NCBI GenBank assembly: GCA_945903605.1
Contig: CAMDOH010000006.1
Span: forward strand, 1-60,041
Direction: 5' to 3'
DNA from: Akkermansia muciniphila
GTDB taxonomy: Bacteria > Verrucomicrobiota > Verrucomicrobiia > Limisphaerales > UBA1100
Length of the DNA stretch: 60,041 bases
Made by a program: the position numbers and the translations under genes. The notes under the pieces are model-generated. The model was given only the letters and a program-made list of their open reading frames with translations, was not told the origin of the DNA and ran no database searches. Shown one piece after another: positions 51,658 through 59,409 of this stretch. Position 1 is the first letter of the stretch, and every line of letters begins with the position of its first letter.

Positions 51658-52968
51658 ATGCCAAGCGCCTTCCCAAAAATCTCAACCATCCAATTTGAAG
51701 GGCCGACTTCGAAAAATCCCCTCGCCTTCAAGCACTACAACGCCGGCGAGAGGGTGGAGGGCAAAACCATGGCCGAGCATCTGCGATTCTCGGTCGTGTA
51801 CTGGCACACGATGCGCGGGGCGGGCGGCGACATGTTCGGCTGGGGCACGGCGCAACGCGCGTGGGAATTGGGTGAGGGCACCGTCGCGCAGGCGCAACAT
51901 CGCGCGCGCTGCTTCTTTGAATTCGTGGAAAAACTCGGCGCGCCCTATTACGCCTTTCACGATCGCGACGTGGCGCCGCACGGCAAGACGCTGCGCGAAT
52001 CGAACGCGTCGCTCGATGCCGTGGTGAAGGTGATGAAACAGGAGCAGAAGCGCAGCGGCGTGAAACTGCTGTGGGGCACAGCGCAGCTTTTTGTTCATCC
52101 GCGCTATTGCCACGGCGCGGCCACGAGCTGCGACGCGAATGTCTTCGCCTACGCCGCAGCGCAGGTGAAGAAAGCCATCGAAGTGACGCATGAATTGGGC
52201 GGCGAGGGCTACACGTTCTGGGGCGGTCGCGAGGGATACAGCACGCTGTGGAATACGGACATGAAGCGCGAGCTGGCGCATCTGGCGAAATTCCTGCACA
52301 TGGCCGTCGCGCACAAAAAGGCGATCGGCTTCAAGGGCCAGTTTTATATCGAGCCGAAGCCGAAGGAGCCGACCAAGCATCAGTACGACGCCGATGCCGC
52401 CGCCTGCCTGAACTTCCTGCGCGAATACGATCTCATCGATCATCTCAAGCTCAACCTCGAGACCAACCACGCCACGCTCGCCGGGCACACGATGCAGCAC
52501 GAAATGGAAGTCGCCGGCGCAGCGGGCGCGCTGGGCAGCATCGACGCCAACACTGGCGACCTCATGCTCGGCTGGGACACCGATCAATTCCCCACCGACC
52601 TTTATCTCACCACGCAGTGCATGTTGAGCCTCTTGAAATATGGCGGGCTGAAAACGGGCGGGGTCAACTTCGACGCCAAAGTGCGCCGCGAAAGTTTCGA
52701 GCCGGTGGATCTTTTTCACGCGCACATCGGCGGCATGGACGCCTTTGCGCGCGGCTTGAAAATCGCCGCGGCCATCCGTGCCGACGGCCGCCTCGCTGAT
52801 TTCGTGAAGCATCGTTACCGCAGTTGGGACTCGGGCCTCGGCAAAGAAATCGAGCTGGGCAAGGTCGGTTTCAAACAACTCGAAGCGCACGCCCTCAAGC
52901 ATGGCGAACCGAAACTGGAAAGCGGCCGCCAGGAATTCCTGGAAAACCTCATCAACGATTTTATCTGA
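51658..52968 (+). CDS. xylA: Xylose isomerase
   Basis: This 436-residue TIM-barrel enzyme converts D-xylose to D-xylulose. The catalytic His/Asp lie in '[20 protein letters not shown]' near 100, and the metal site in '[20 protein letters not shown]', '[19 protein letters not shown]' and '[20 protein letters not shown]'. The length fits the class II (longer) enzymes. ATG 51658 starts the normal '[20 protein letters not shown]' N-terminus. No xylulokinase or xylose transporter is adjacent, so the gene stands alone here. A histidine kinase gene converges nine bases downstream. Confidence 0.95.
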   Translation: MPSAFPKISTIQFEGPTSKNPLAFKHYNAGERVEGKTMAEHLRFSVVYWHTMRGAGGDMFGWGTAQRAWELGEGTVAQAQHRARCFFEFVEKLGAPYYAFHDRDVAPHGKTLRESNASLDAVVKVMKQEQKRSGVKLLWGTAQLFVHPRYCHGAATSCDANVFAYAAAQVKKAIEVTHELGGEGYTFWGGREGYSTLWNTDMKRELAHLAKFLHMAVAHKKAIGFKGQFYIEPKPKEPTKHQYDADAAACLNFLREYDLIDHLKLNLETNHATLAGHTMQHEMEVAGAAGALGSIDANTGDLMLGWDTDQFPTDLYLTTQCMLSLLKYGGLKTGGVNFDAKVRRESFEPVDLFHAHIGGMDAFARGLKIAAAIRADGRLADFVKHRYRSWDSGLGKEIELGKVGFKQLEAHALKHGEPKLESGRQEFLENLINDFI

Positions 52969-52977
52969 TCCGCTCCT

Positions 52978-54678
52978 TCAGTCGGTGCTGAATCGGAGGG
53001 TGATCGTGGTGCCATGGCCGGGCGCCGACTGGATTTCCATGCGGCCGTGATGCTCGTGCGTCACTCGCTGCACGATACGCAGCCCGATGCCTGTGCCGCC
53101 GGGTTTGGTGGTTTTGAGCAGGGGCGAGAGCGCCGCGGTCTGTTGTTCGGCGGTCATCCCGTGGCCGCTGTCGGCCACTTGCAGAACGATCTCGCCCGCG
53201 CTGCGATCCCAAGCCGTGTGAATGGCGAGCTTGCCGCCGTTCGGCATGGCGTCGACAGCGTTGAGAATTAAATTCAGCAACGCTTGGGCAATCTGCGTGG
53301 CATCGGCATGAAGCGCGGGCAATTCATCGGAGAGGCTGTGATTCAGCTCGATCGCGAGATGGGAGAGTTTGTGCCGCACTAGGAGGCAGACTTCGCCGAC
53401 CAACTTGTTTAAGTCTGTTTCTGCAAGATGAGGCTCGGCGTTTCTGGCAAAGCCAACGATGCGCTCGACCATCTGGTTCAAGTGATCGATTTTCTCCGTG
53501 ATCAGCCGCGCGTCTTGATGGCGCGGATCGCCGTCGGCAAACCGGAGGTCGAGCGAATGAAACAGCATTTTCATCACCGCGAGTGGATTGCGGATTTCAT
53601 GCGCCACTTCGGCAGCGAGCAGCCCGAGGGCGGAGAGCTGTTCGTTGCGTCGCAGTTGCTCTTCGACATCGACGACTCTTTCGTAAAGCTGCGCCTTGTC
53701 GAGTGCGACGGCGGAAAGATCGGCCAAGGCAATCAGCACGCGCACCTCTTCATTGGAAAAGGTGTGCGGGCGATCGGTGTAGACACTGAGCGTTCCCAGA
53801 CACTGCGCATTGCGCAACAGCGGCACACTGAGCAGCGAGACAATCCCCTCCTGCCGCGCCATCTCGCGATGTTGATATTGCGGAGAGGTCTGGATGTTCT
53901 CGACTTGAATAGGCTTTTGTCGCCGAACAACCGTCCCCAACAAACTTTCGCCCAGCGGCAATGGAGGCAGCGAGCGGTAACTCTCGCCGCCGCCGTGGAC
54001 CGACAGCATGTCCAGATGGTCGTTGCCGATCATGTGGAGCGACGCCATTCGGGCGCCGAGCAATCCGGCTGCCTCGCGCGTGACAACGTGCAGGGTTTCT
54101 TCACGGTTCAGCGCCGAGTTGAGAGCGCGGCCGACACCGGCGAGCGATTCAAGCAATCGCGTGCGCGCCCGCAGTTGCTCGTAAAGCCAGGTGTTGTGGA
54201 TGACCTGCGCCGCTTGTGCGGCGAGCGCTTCGAGCAATTCTTGATCCGCCTCATTGAAGGCATCGAGCCGGTCGGCATCCACGTTGAGCGTGCCGCGCAC
54301 TTCGCCATTCATGCGGATGGGCACGGCGAGTTCCGACTTCACCTCGGCGCACACGGAGACATAACGACGATCCTTCGCCACATCGGGCACGCAAGCCGAT
54401 TGTCCCGATTGCACGACCCAGCCGGTGATGCCTTCGCCGACGCGCATTTTTATGGCGCGCATCGGTTCGGGCAAATTCCACGCCGCCTCAATATCGAGCA
54501 GTCCCGTTGTTGGGTTCAACATCGCCAGCGAGCCGCTCGTGGCGCCCACCAACTGCGCAGCTTCATGAACCAGCAGATCCAGCGCGGCAGCGGGATCGAG
54601 CGAGGCGTGTATCGCGTGGCTGATAGCGTACAGCCGCTCCAGCCGCGCATACCGGTCTGCATGTGGGCTTGAGGTCAT
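52978..54678 (-). CDS. Soluble sensor histidine kinase with two GAF domains
   Basis: This 566-residue protein has no membrane helix. Two GAF domains cover about residues 20-165 ('LVHEAAQLVGATSGSLAML') and 185-330 ('LHVVTREAAGLLGARMASLH'). The HisKA box 'LLAAEVAHEIRNPLAVMKM' is near 352, and the ATPase domain about 455-566 with N-box 'ALLNLILNAVDAMPNGG' and 'GGTGIGLRIVQRVTHEHHG'. It should autophosphorylate in response to a cytosolic ligand. No response regulator is adjacent. The LptG-like gene ends seven bases upstream on the same strand, so co-transcription is likely. Confidence 0.92.
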   Translation of the reverse strand: MTSSPHADRYARLERLYAISHAIHASLDPAAALDLLVHEAAQLVGATSGSLAMLNPTTGLLDIEAAWNLPEPMRAIKMRVGEGITGWVVQSGQSACVPDVAKDRRYVSVCAEVKSELAVPIRMNGEVRGTLNVDADRLDAFNEADQELLEALAAQAAQVIHNTWLYEQLRARTRLLESLAGVGRALNSALNREETLHVVTREAAGLLGARMASLHMIGNDHLDMLSVHGGGESYRSLPPLPLGESLLGTVVRRQKPIQVENIQTSPQYQHREMARQEGIVSLLSVPLLRNAQCLGTLSVYTDRPHTFSNEEVRVLIALADLSAVALDKAQLYERVVDVEEQLRRNEQLSALGLLAAEVAHEIRNPLAVMKMLFHSLDLRFADGDPRHQDARLITEKIDHLNQMVERIVGFARNAEPHLAETDLNKLVGEVCLLVRHKLSHLAIELNHSLSDELPALHADATQIAQALLNLILNAVDAMPNGGKLAIHTAWDRSAGEIVLQVADSGHGMTAEQQTAALSPLLKTTKPGGTGIGLRIVQRVTHEHHGRMEIQSAPGHGTTITLRFSTD

Positions 54679-54684
54679 GTAGGG

Positions 54685-55830
54685 TCAGCTCATGCGCCGC
54701 ACTAGAAATATCCCCGCGCCGCCGAACAAGATGTTGGGCGTCCACGCCGCCACTGCCGGAATGAGCGCGGGCAACCACGGGAGTTGTGTCGCGATGGATT
54801 CGGGCACGATGACGCCCGCGCCAATGATCATCGCGTAGACTTGGAGTGCAAAATAGGCGAACCCGATTCCGATGCTGGCAGCGACGCCTGCCATCACGTT
54901 CCTCCTCCCCGGCGCTGCGGCAAATGGAATCGCCACCAGAATGACGACGAGGCACTGGACGGGTTGCGCCCATCGGCCGTGCCAATACAAAGTGAGTTGC
55001 GCGGCGCGTTCGGGATCCATCGTTTTGTGTCGCCGCTGATAGTCGCGGATGTCGCGCAAGCTCAGGTGCGGATTGAAAACGAATCTCTTGGCGAGCGTGC
55101 TGATTTTCATCTCTGTGCGAATCTGGCCCGGTGTGCAATCGAGATGGCTCAGACTCAGCCGATTCGTGGTGGTGATCTCCGGCAAATCCAATTCCGGCGG
55201 GCGATAGATGTGCAGCTTCACTTTCTGAAATTCCCAGGCGTCGCCCTTCCATGCGCCTGTCTCGGCGATGAGCCAGTGCTTCATCCCCTCGTTCCAGTAT
55301 TCAATGTCCACGCGCCGCAACTCTCCGGTCTGCTCATTGATCGAGCCGATGCGCCACCATTGATTGCGTGTCTCGTCGCGAAAATGGACGTTGTGGCGCC
55401 ATTGCTGCTCCGTCGCCGCTCGTCGTCCCCCGAGAATTCGTTCGATCCGTTCTTGCCCGATCGGCTCGACGATTTCTGTGAAGGCAAACAAGGTGACGGC
55501 GCAAACCAGTCCCACGGCAAAGATGGGCGCGCAGAGTCGCCACTGACTGAATCCCACGCTGCGCAAGGCGACCCATTCGTTGTGGCGCGTCATTTCGCCG
55601 AAGGTGTACAGCGCAGCCATGAGCAGCGCCACGGGCATAATCACGCCGAGCAACTCCGGCATTTTCCAGAGGTACAACCCCATCACTTCGATGACGGAAA
55701 GTTTGAGCCGCCGGTAAACTTCCAGTTGCGCAAATAGATCAACAGCCATCCAGAAAATCTGGAATCCTGCCAAGCAATACGCGAACGGCGCGAGCAATTC
55801 GCGGAGAATATGCCGATCCACAAGCCGCAT
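54685..55830 (-). CDS. LptF/LptG-family permease
   Basis: This 381-residue protein is a YjgP/YjgQ-type permease of the LPS export ABC transporter. Membrane helices lie near both ends: 'RELLAPFAYCLAGFQIFWMA', 'ELLGVIMPVALLMAALYTFG' and 'AVTLFAFTEIV' in the first 130 residues, and 'VQCLVVILVAIPFAAAPGRR' and following ones after about 280. Between them is the periplasmic jellyroll. LptF and LptG cannot be separated here; the partner gene is not in the window. It supports a Gram-negative envelope. It is divergent from the mrp gene across 83 bases and upstream of the histidine kinase. Confidence 0.88.
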   Translation of the reverse strand: MRLVDRHILRELLAPFAYCLAGFQIFWMAVDLFAQLEVYRRLKLSVIEVMGLYLWKMPELLGVIMPVALLMAALYTFGEMTRHNEWVALRSVGFSQWRLCAPIFAVGLVCAVTLFAFTEIVEPIGQERIERILGGRRAATEQQWRHNVHFRDETRNQWWRIGSINEQTGELRRVDIEYWNEGMKHWLIAETGAWKGDAWEFQKVKLHIYRPPELDLPEITTTNRLSLSHLDCTPGQIRTEMKISTLAKRFVFNPHLSLRDIRDYQRRHKTMDPERAAQLTLYWHGRWAQPVQCLVVILVAIPFAAAPGRRNVMAGVAASIGIGFAYFALQVYAMIIGAGVIVPESIATQLPWLPALIPAVAAWTPNILFGGAGIFLVRRMS

Positions 55831-55913
55831 GGGCGCGCAGGTTACTTGGCCGCAGAGTTCGAGGCAAGCGAGGTGAGCTTGTTCGCTGGCTTGCGGTGTC
55901 GTAGGGTCGCCCC

Positions 55914-56945
55914 ATGCTCTATGAGGAACAGGTTCGTGATGCTTTGAAATCGGTGAAGTACCCCGGTTTCTCGCGTGACATCATTTCGTTCGGGCTCGTC
56001 AAATCGATTTCCGTCAAGGACGGCACCGTGCAGATTGATGTGGAGTTGACGACGCCCAATGCCGACACCGCCGCGCAATTGAAAGCCGAATGCGAGCAAG
56101 TGGTGTCCGCACTGCCGGGCGCGAACCGCGTCCTCGTTCAAGTGCGCCCCTCGCGCACCATCGCTGCCGGCCTCCAGCAACGCAGCACCGGCATTCCGGG
56201 CATCGCGCGTGTGATCGCCATCGCCAGCGGCAAAGGCGGCGTTGGCAAAAGTACTTGCTCGGTGAATCTCGCTTGCGCGCTGGCGATGAGCGGCGCGAGC
56301 GTGGGCCTGCTGGATTGTGACATTTACGGCCCCAGCATTCCGTTGATGATGGGCGTGACGGGCCGACCCGAAATCAGCGACACCGAAAAACTGGTGCCGC
56401 TCAATCAATACGGCGTGCGCCTGATGAGCATGGGATTTCTACTCGATGGCGATCAGCCTGTGATTTGGCGCGGCCCGATGATCGTGAAAACGATCCAGCA
56501 ATTCATTCATCAAGTGGATTGGGGCCAACTCGACTATCTGCTCGTCGATCTGCCGCCGGGCACGGGCGACGCCCAGCTCACACTTTGCCAAACCGTGCCA
56601 CTGGACGGCGGCGTCATTGTGACCACACCGCAGGAAGCCTCGCTGGGAGTCGTCCGAAAAGGCATCAACATGTTCAAAAAGGTCAACGTGCCCATCTTGG
56701 GCATCATCGAAAACATGAGCCACTTCACGCTGCCCAATGGTGAACGAATCCACATCTTTGGCGACGGTGGCGGACGCCTGGAGGCGGCCAAGCAGGACGT
56801 GCCATTTCTGGGCGAAATTCCCCTGTTCCAAGAAATCCGCGTGGGTGGCGATGCGGGCTTGCCCGTGGCCTTCTCACATGCCGACAAGCCACAGGGCCAA
56901 GCGTTTCATGCCGTCGCAAAAGCCCTGCGTTCGCTGCTCGTTTGA
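55914..56945 (+). CDS. Mrp/ApbC-type P-loop ATPase, CXXC motif absent
   Basis: This 343-residue protein has an N-terminal MIP18/DUF59-like domain ('QVRDALKSVKYPGFSRDIIS') and a C-terminal deviant Walker A ATPase ('ASGKGGVGKSTCSVNLACAL' near 103). Further motifs are 'GLLDCDIYGPSIP' and 'YLLVDLPPGTGDAQLTL'. The family loads or carries Fe-S clusters. The cysteine pair that normally follows ENMS is missing: the sequence is 'IIENMSHFTLPNGERIHIFG'. Cluster binding, if any, would need other residues. The gene is divergent from the LPS permease gene and may be read into the downstream small gene. Confidence 0.9.
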   Translation: MLYEEQVRDALKSVKYPGFSRDIISFGLVKSISVKDGTVQIDVELTTPNADTAAQLKAECEQVVSALPGANRVLVQVRPSRTIAAGLQQRSTGIPGIARVIAIASGKGGVGKSTCSVNLACALAMSGASVGLLDCDIYGPSIPLMMGVTGRPEISDTEKLVPLNQYGVRLMSMGFLLDGDQPVIWRGPMIVKTIQQFIHQVDWGQLDYLLVDLPPGTGDAQLTLCQTVPLDGGVIVTTPQEASLGVVRKGINMFKKVNVPILGIIENMSHFTLPNGERIHIFGDGGGRLEAAKQDVPFLGEIPLFQEIRVGGDAGLPVAFSHADKPQGQAFHAVAKALRSLLV

Positions 56946-57022
56946 TGCCGTTGCTGGCGCCGGATGCAGAACTAATGTATTGTTTTTACGACGGGAATGG
57001 TTATTGCTGTGTTGAGTAGGTT

Positions 57023-57241
57023 ATGGCGACTGCCGATACATCTTCCGGAGCGCGAGCGATGTTGGAGAAATCCTCCCTTTATCAGGAATTCTTGGCGGAG
57101 CGTGAGGAAATCCTCCGCCACAAGTGGCTGGAATCCGAAAAAGCCGGGTGCGATGTCGGAATGGACACGGCGCTCACCAACTGGATGTTTCATCACCGCT
57201 CCAAGTGGCGCAAGGAACGGAAGAAGCGCGGCGTGAATTAG
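57023..57241 (+). CDS. Small basic conserved-looking protein (72 aa)
   Basis: I do not recognise a named family with certainty. The protein has no membrane segment or signal peptide, is helical in character, and has a basic tail ('HHRSKWRKERKKRGVN') after 'EEILRHKWLESEKAGCDVGM' and a Trp-containing segment 'ALTNWMFHHRS'. The good ORF, its coding-like composition and its place directly before the pyrR leader (stop at 57241, leader from 57242) argue that it is real. It may bind nucleic acid given its charge, but that is only inference. Confidence 0.7.
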   Translation: MATADTSSGARAMLEKSSLYQEFLAEREEILRHKWLESEKAGCDVGMDTALTNWMFHHRSKWRKERKKRGVN

Positions 57242-57249
57242 CCCAAGAG

Positions 57250-57282
57250 TCCTTTAAGGCGATCCTGCGAGGTCGCCAAGGA
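57250..57282 (+). promoter_or_regulatory. PyrR-binding loop (anti-antiterminator) in the pyrR leader
   Basis: The RNA folds as lower stem UCCUU/AAGGA, a purine-containing bulge UAA, and upper stem GGCGA/UCGCC. The upper stem is capped by UCCUGCGAGG, which fits the PyrR-binding consensus UCCNGNGAGG followed by a pyrimidine. The 3' strand AAGGA of the lower stem is also the Shine-Dalgarno of the short leader ORF. Confidence 0.75.
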
Positions 57283-57287
57283 TGAAC

Positions 57288-57359
57288 ATGAATCAAAGCA
57301 CACAACCGATGACGGGCGGGCCGAAATGGCACGGCCCGATTTTTTATGCCCGCATCTAA
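57288..57359 (+). CDS. Short pyr leader ORF (23 codons)
   Basis: ATG 57288 follows AAGGA at a spacing of five bases. The ORF reads through the attenuator hairpin, covers its T run and stops with TAA at 57357-57359, 14 bases past the pyrR ATG in another frame. An in-frame ATG at 57282 is a weaker alternative start. Since pyrR itself has no visible Shine-Dalgarno, translation of this leader could carry ribosomes into pyrR. The encoded peptide has no recognisable function, and its role is probably regulatory only. Confidence 0.5.
   Translation: MNQSTQPMTGGPKWHGPIFYARI
57317..57345 (+). terminator. Attenuator hairpin just before pyrR
   Basis: CGGGCCG and CGGCCCG form a perfect 7-bp stem with an 8-base loop (AAATGGCA), followed by A and six T. 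The T run ends at 57345 and pyrR starts at 57346. Its position after a PyrR-type loop suggests a regulated terminator. Confidence 0.8.
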
Positions 57360-57879
57360 ACTCATTCTCGACGGCCCCGCCATCGCGCGCGCGCTCACCC
57401 GCATCGCGCATGAGATCAACGAGCGCAATGCCGATCCCGCCGCCGTGGCGCTCGTCGGCATCCAGCGTGGCGGCGTGCATGTCGCCCGCAGGCTTGCTGC
57501 GCAGCTGCAGCAGATCTGGGGCAGGCCCGTGCCGGTGGGCATTCTCGATGTCACCATGCACCGCGACGATCTGCATCAACAGCTCGCGCCGGAAGTTCAC
57601 CCGACAGAGATCCCCTTTGATCCGCAGGACAAGACGCTCGTGCTAGTCGATGATGTCGTCTTTCACGGCCGCACCATCCGCGCCGCGCTCGATGCGTTGA
57701 TTGATTTTGGCCGCCCCGCGCGCATCCAACTCGCGGCCCTCATCGATCGCGGCCATCGCGAATTGCCCATCAAGCCGGATTTCGTCGGCAAGAATCTCCC
57801 CACGGAGCCGGCCGACCGCGTCGTCGTCAAGCTCCTCGAAGCCGATGGCGAGGACGGTGTTTATCTCGAACGCCCATGA
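57346..57879 (+). CDS. pyrR: PyrR: pyrimidine operon attenuator / uracil phosphoribosyltransferase
   Basis: This 177-residue protein is a type I phosphoribosyltransferase-fold RNA-binding regulator that senses UMP/UTP. The N-terminus has '[13 protein letters not shown]' and '[18 protein letters not shown]', and the PRPP loop is '[20 protein letters not shown]'. Also typical are 'DVTMHRDDL' and '[20 protein letters not shown]' then 'GKNLPT'. The leader upstream carries a matching RNA site, so the protein should repress its own operon when pyrimidines are plentiful. Its TGA overlaps the pyrB ATG (ATGA), so the two are co-translated. Confidence 0.95.
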   Translation: MPASKLILDGPAIARALTRIAHEINERNADPAAVALVGIQRGGVHVARRLAAQLQQIWGRPVPVGILDVTMHRDDLHQQLAPEVHPTEIPFDPQDKTLVLVDDVVFHGRTIRAALDALIDFGRPARIQLAALIDRGHRELPIKPDFVGKNLPTEPADRVVVKLLEADGEDGVYLERP

Positions 57880-58817
57880 ACTGGCCCCACAAACATCTGC
57901 TCGATATTGAATCGCTCACGCCCGAGCAAATCACTGCCGTGCTCGACACCGCCCGCGCCTTCAAAGCCGTCGGCGAACGCACCATCAAAAAGGTGCCCGC
58001 CCTGCGCGGTAAAACCGTGGTGAATTTTTTCGTTGAGCCGAGCACGCGCACGCGCATCAGTTTCGAGCTGGCGGCTCAACGCCTCTCGGCGGACATCATC
58101 AATTTTTCCGCCGATGCCTCGTCCTTCAAGAAAGGCGAGACGCTCAAGGACACCGCGCGCAATCTCGAGGCGCTCAATGCCGACATCATCGTCATCCGCC
58201 ACGCGGCCAGCGGCGCGCCCCATTTCCTCTCGCGCGTCGTGCAGTCGGCCATCGTCAACGCCGGCGACGGCGCGCACGAGCATCCCACACAGGCGCTGCT
58301 CGACACCTTCACCATCCGCGAGAAAAAGGGCCGCATCGCCGGGCTCAACGTCACCATCCTCGGCGACATTCTCTACAGCCGCGTGGCGCGCTCCAACATC
58401 TGGGCGCTCACGAAATTGGGCGCGCGCGTCACCCTCTGCGGCCCCAGCACACTCGTCCCCCGGGTGTTTGAACAAATGGGCTGCCGCGTGACGCATCGCG
58501 TGGACGAAGCCCTCGCCGATGCCGATGTCATCAACCTGCTTCGCATCCAGCACGAGCGGCAGCGGCAGACGATGTTCCCGAGCCTGGGCGAATACACGAG
58601 TCTCTTTGGCCTCACCAAGGCGCGCTTTGCCCGCATCAAGCCCGACGCGTTGATCATGCATCCGGGCCCCATCAATCGCGGTGTGGAGATCGATAGCGAA
58701 GTGGCCGACGGCCCGCGCTCGGTGATCCTCGAGCAGGTGACCAACGGCATCGCCGTGCGGATGGCCGTGCTTTATCTGGTGAGTGGCGGCAAGGGCGCGG
58801 CAGAAATCGCAAGCTGA
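57876..58817 (+). CDS. pyrB: Aspartate carbamoyltransferase catalytic subunit
   Basis: This 313-residue enzyme condenses carbamoyl phosphate and aspartate in pyrimidine synthesis. The carbamoyl phosphate site is '[18 protein letters not shown]' near 50-65, with '[15 protein letters not shown]', '[12 protein letters not shown]' and '[18 protein letters not shown]' near 140, and the aspartate site '[18 protein letters not shown]' near 270. The length equals that of PyrR-linked enzymes without a PyrI regulatory subunit. No pyrI or pyrC follows; the next gene converges. It is translated from the ATGA overlap with pyrR and should share the leader's control. Confidence 0.96.
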   Translation: MNWPHKHLLDIESLTPEQITAVLDTARAFKAVGERTIKKVPALRGKTVVNFFVEPSTRTRISFELAAQRLSADIINFSADASSFKKGETLKDTARNLEALNADIIVIRHAASGAPHFLSRVVQSAIVNAGDGAHEHPTQALLDTFTIREKKGRIAGLNVTILGDILYSRVARSNIWALTKLGARVTLCGPSTLVPRVFEQMGCRVTHRVDEALADADVINLLRIQHERQRQTMFPSLGEYTSLFGLTKARFARIKPDALIMHPGPINRGVEIDSEVADGPRSVILEQVTNGIAVRMAVLYLVSGGKGAAEIAS

Positions 58818-58832
58818 TCGCTCGCGGACGAA

Positions 58833-59408
58833 TCAAAGCCGCCTGGCGAGTTCGGCTGCGCTCGCGGCAAAGACTTCTTTGTGCAGTGAGCCTCCATGGG
58901 AATCCATCGTGACCACGGCGGGGAAATTCTCGACCGCCAGCTCCCAAATCGCTTCCGGGCTGCCAAACTCCGCCAGAAAATAAACTGCGCGCACCTGCTT
59001 CACGCACTCGGCCAAAACCTGCGCCGCACCGCCAATGGCATGCAGATAAACACAGCCGTCGGCCTGGCACGCCGCCAATGTTTTCTCGCCCAATCCCCCT
59101 TTGCCAATCACGGCGCGCACGCCAAATTTGTGGATGATGTCGCCTTGGTACGGCTCCTCGCGAATGCTCGTGGTGGGGCCGGCCGCTGTGCAATTCCATG
59201 AGCCATCGGGTTGCTTCATCATCACCGGACCGCAGTGATAAATGATCCCGTCGCGCAGATTCACCTCCGGTGGCAGCGCGCCGCCTTCGTGCAAATATTT
59301 GTGCACCACATCGCGTCCGGTGAAAATAATCCCGCTAATGGCAACCGCATCGCCGACTTTCAGCGCACGAATCTGTTCCTCTGAAATGGGCGTCTTGAGC
59401 GGCGTCAT
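58833..59408 (-). CDS. Class I fumarate hydratase, beta (C-terminal) subunit
   Basis: This 191-residue protein is the C-terminal half of an Fe-S fumarase/tartrate dehydratase. Motifs are 'LKVGDAVAISGIIFTGRDVV', 'LRDGIIYHCGPVMMK', 'TAAGPTTSIREEPYQGDIIH' and 'GVRAVIGKGGLGEKT'. Together with the alpha subunit it interconverts fumarate and malate in the TCA cycle. I use ATG 59408, one base after the alpha subunit stop, rather than the track's start inside the upstream gene. Fumarate, tartrate and mesaconate enzymes share these motifs, so the substrate is the likely but not the only choice. Confidence 0.9.
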   Translation of the reverse strand: MTPLKTPISEEQIRALKVGDAVAISGIIFTGRDVVHKYLHEGGALPPEVNLRDGIIYHCGPVMMKQPDGSWNCTAAGPTTSIREEPYQGDIIHKFGVRAVIGKGGLGEKTLAACQADGCVYLHAIGGAAQVLAECVKQVRAVYFLAEFGSPEAIWELAVENFPAVVTMDSHGGSLHKEVFAASAAELARRL

Positions 59409-59409
59409 G

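Noticed and set aside
50100-51731. 543-codon ORF on the minus strand
   Set aside because: It is a shadow of the dihydrouridine synthase gene, caused by GC-rich codon use.
51682-52902. 406-codon ORF on the minus strand
   Set aside because: It is antisense to xylA, whose catalytic motifs are all in the plus frame.
53428-54672. 414-codon ORF on the plus strand
   Set aside because: It is antisense to the GAF histidine kinase and has no recognisable domain.
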